Below, one piece after another: positions 63,439 to 64,000 of a DNA stretch of 64,000 bases (positions are counted from its first letter, which is position 1; each line of letters starts with the position of its first letter). The stretch is taken from NCBI GenBank assembly GCA_017503735.1, contig JAFVSN010000004.1, forward strand, positions 62,001 to 126,000, given 5' to 3'. The notes under the pieces were generated by a model that ran no database searches, was not told the DNA's origin, and saw nothing but the letters and a program-made list of their open reading frames with translations. The DNA is from Lachnospiraceae bacterium (GTDB taxonomy: Bacteria > Bacillota > Clostridia > Lachnospirales > Lachnospiraceae). The translations under genes and the position numbers were made by a program.

Positions 63439-63482
63439 GGTAGTATCCTCTCATTTCCGAAAAAAATTCTGTTCTTATCTTA

Positions 63483-63511
63483 AGTTTATGAGTTTCCGTA
63501 TCACTTGTCAA
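63483..63511 (-). promoter_or_regulatory. promoter of the DUF5662 gene
   Basis: Minus strand TTGACA, 17-nt spacer, TAAACT, 45 nt before the start. Confidence 0.72.
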
Positions 63512-63642
63512 TCACAGAAAAAAAAGATGGCAAATTCCACAAAGTATGATATACTATTCCCTGTGGCAATTTGCCTTTTGCACAAGACACTCCGCTTCCG
63601 GAGGTCTGCCTATATTTTGTTTTTCAATCCAAGGAGGATATT

Positions 63643-63828
63643 ATGAGTACACAATACAGTTGCGATACCTGCAGCAATTTCCGTTACGATGACGATTACG
63701 AAGAATATGTATGCATGGCAGGCGGCATGGACGAGGATGATTATTCCCGTTTAATGTCCGGCACCGTAAGAGAGTGCCCGTACTACCACTTTGACAATGA
63801 ATACGATATCGTAAAGAAACAGATGTAA
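63643..63828 (+). CDS. small four-cysteine protein (DUF6472-like)
   Basis: A 61-residue acidic protein with a zinc-ribbon-like cysteine set: CDTC near the start, C in EEYVCMAGG and C in RECPYYHFD. The pattern matches the small DUF6472 proteins common in Lachnospiraceae. AAGGAGG lies before the ATG and an extended -10 (TGATATACT) lies about 90 nt upstream. Role unknown; a metal-binding or nucleic-acid-associated function is possible. Confidence 0.75.
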   Translation: MSTQYSCDTCSNFRYDDDYEEYVCMAGGMDEDDYSRLMSGTVRECPYYHFDNEYDIVKKQM

Positions 63829-63860
63829 AACTTGCCACGCAGTAAAAAAAATGACACTTT

Positions 63861-64000
63861 CTATTTATACTCTCTATTTATCAGCGCACTGCATATCTCC
63901 GTCTGTATCACAGGAACCGTCAATCCTCTGATTATTTTACTTATCATTTTCTCTTTTCTTTGCAAATTTCCTTTTGCCAAACGATAGTCCCGCACGATTT
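63861..64000 (-). CDS. C-terminal fragment of an unidentified gene, cut by the window edge
   Basis: An open frame runs from the right edge to a TAG, giving 45 residues (IVRDYRLAKGNLQRKEKMIS and on to INREYK). Basic and helical in look, no motif recognised. Real coding status cannot be decided from so little. Confidence 0.35.
   Translation of the reverse strand, partial: IVRDYRLAKGNLQRKEKMISKIIRGLTVPVIQTEICSALINREYK

Overview
The window reads as a chromosomal segment of a low-to-mid GC Firmicute of class Clostridia, most likely a Lachnospiraceae-type gut anaerobe. Pointers are the pyruvate formate-lyase fermentation operon, an AICAR transformylase unlinked from any PurH cyclohydrolase domain and paired with an archaeal-type (PurO) IMP cyclohydrolase, a two-gene SufB/C-like Fe-S system, sporulation-free but flagellated gene content, strong AGGAGG ribosome binding sites and near-consensus sigma-A promoters (very often a 17-nt spacer). 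Species assignment is inference only.

Layout. 0-7 kb: rpsL, a dCache chemoreceptor, recJ overlapping a DUF4349 lipoprotein, and a DUF4015 glycoside-hydrolase-like membrane protein. 7-14 kb: a SEC-C protein, the SufBD/SufC pair, then divergently a YigZ protein, a class A PBP and luxS. 14-19 kb: a LiaF-like/DUF4097 envelope pair, a 360-bp giant palindrome, the infC-rpmI-rplT operon with an AUU start and a leader attenuator, and an A/T-rich islet holding a type I toxin-antitoxin module and three small membrane proteins. 19-28 kb: lacZ-galK with a divergent AraC regulator, an NlpC/P60 hydrolase, trxB, a YjfB protein and a CPBP protease. 28-37 kb: acyl-ACP thioesterase, CvfB, recD2-comF-yvyF-like genes, and the mbl-flhO-flhP-flgJ motility/shape cluster. 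37-48 kb: an EAL protein with a degenerate GGDEF, aroC, a LytTR regulator plus a kinase without a sensor domain, a second giant palindrome, a putative LytTR-type promoter and a heterodimeric ABC exporter, then four 72-bp tandem repeats. 48-57 kb: XRE and LysR regulators, an orphan membrane protein with a 5'-nucleotidase C-domain look, tRNA-Gly, GNAT, a cyclophilin lipoprotein, purC, a MATE exporter, and BlaI/BlaR1-like genes without a beta-lactamase. 57-64 kb: split AICARFT + PurO purine genes and the pfl operon, followed by small conserved genes.

Most notable: (i) pyruvate formate-lyase is encoded as two tightly spaced ORFs, a 698-residue catalytic chain without the glycyl-radical domain and an 80-residue glycyl-radical protein with its own ribosome binding site, followed with a 1-nt overlap by an activase carrying an insert of about 27 residues; (ii) a toxin mRNA and its convergent antisense RNA start with near-identical ~30-nt sequences; (iii) two unrelated near-perfect intergenic palindromes of about 250-360 bp and a four-copy hairpin repeat array. 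Coordinates were worked out by hand from the sequence; no database search or folding program was run.
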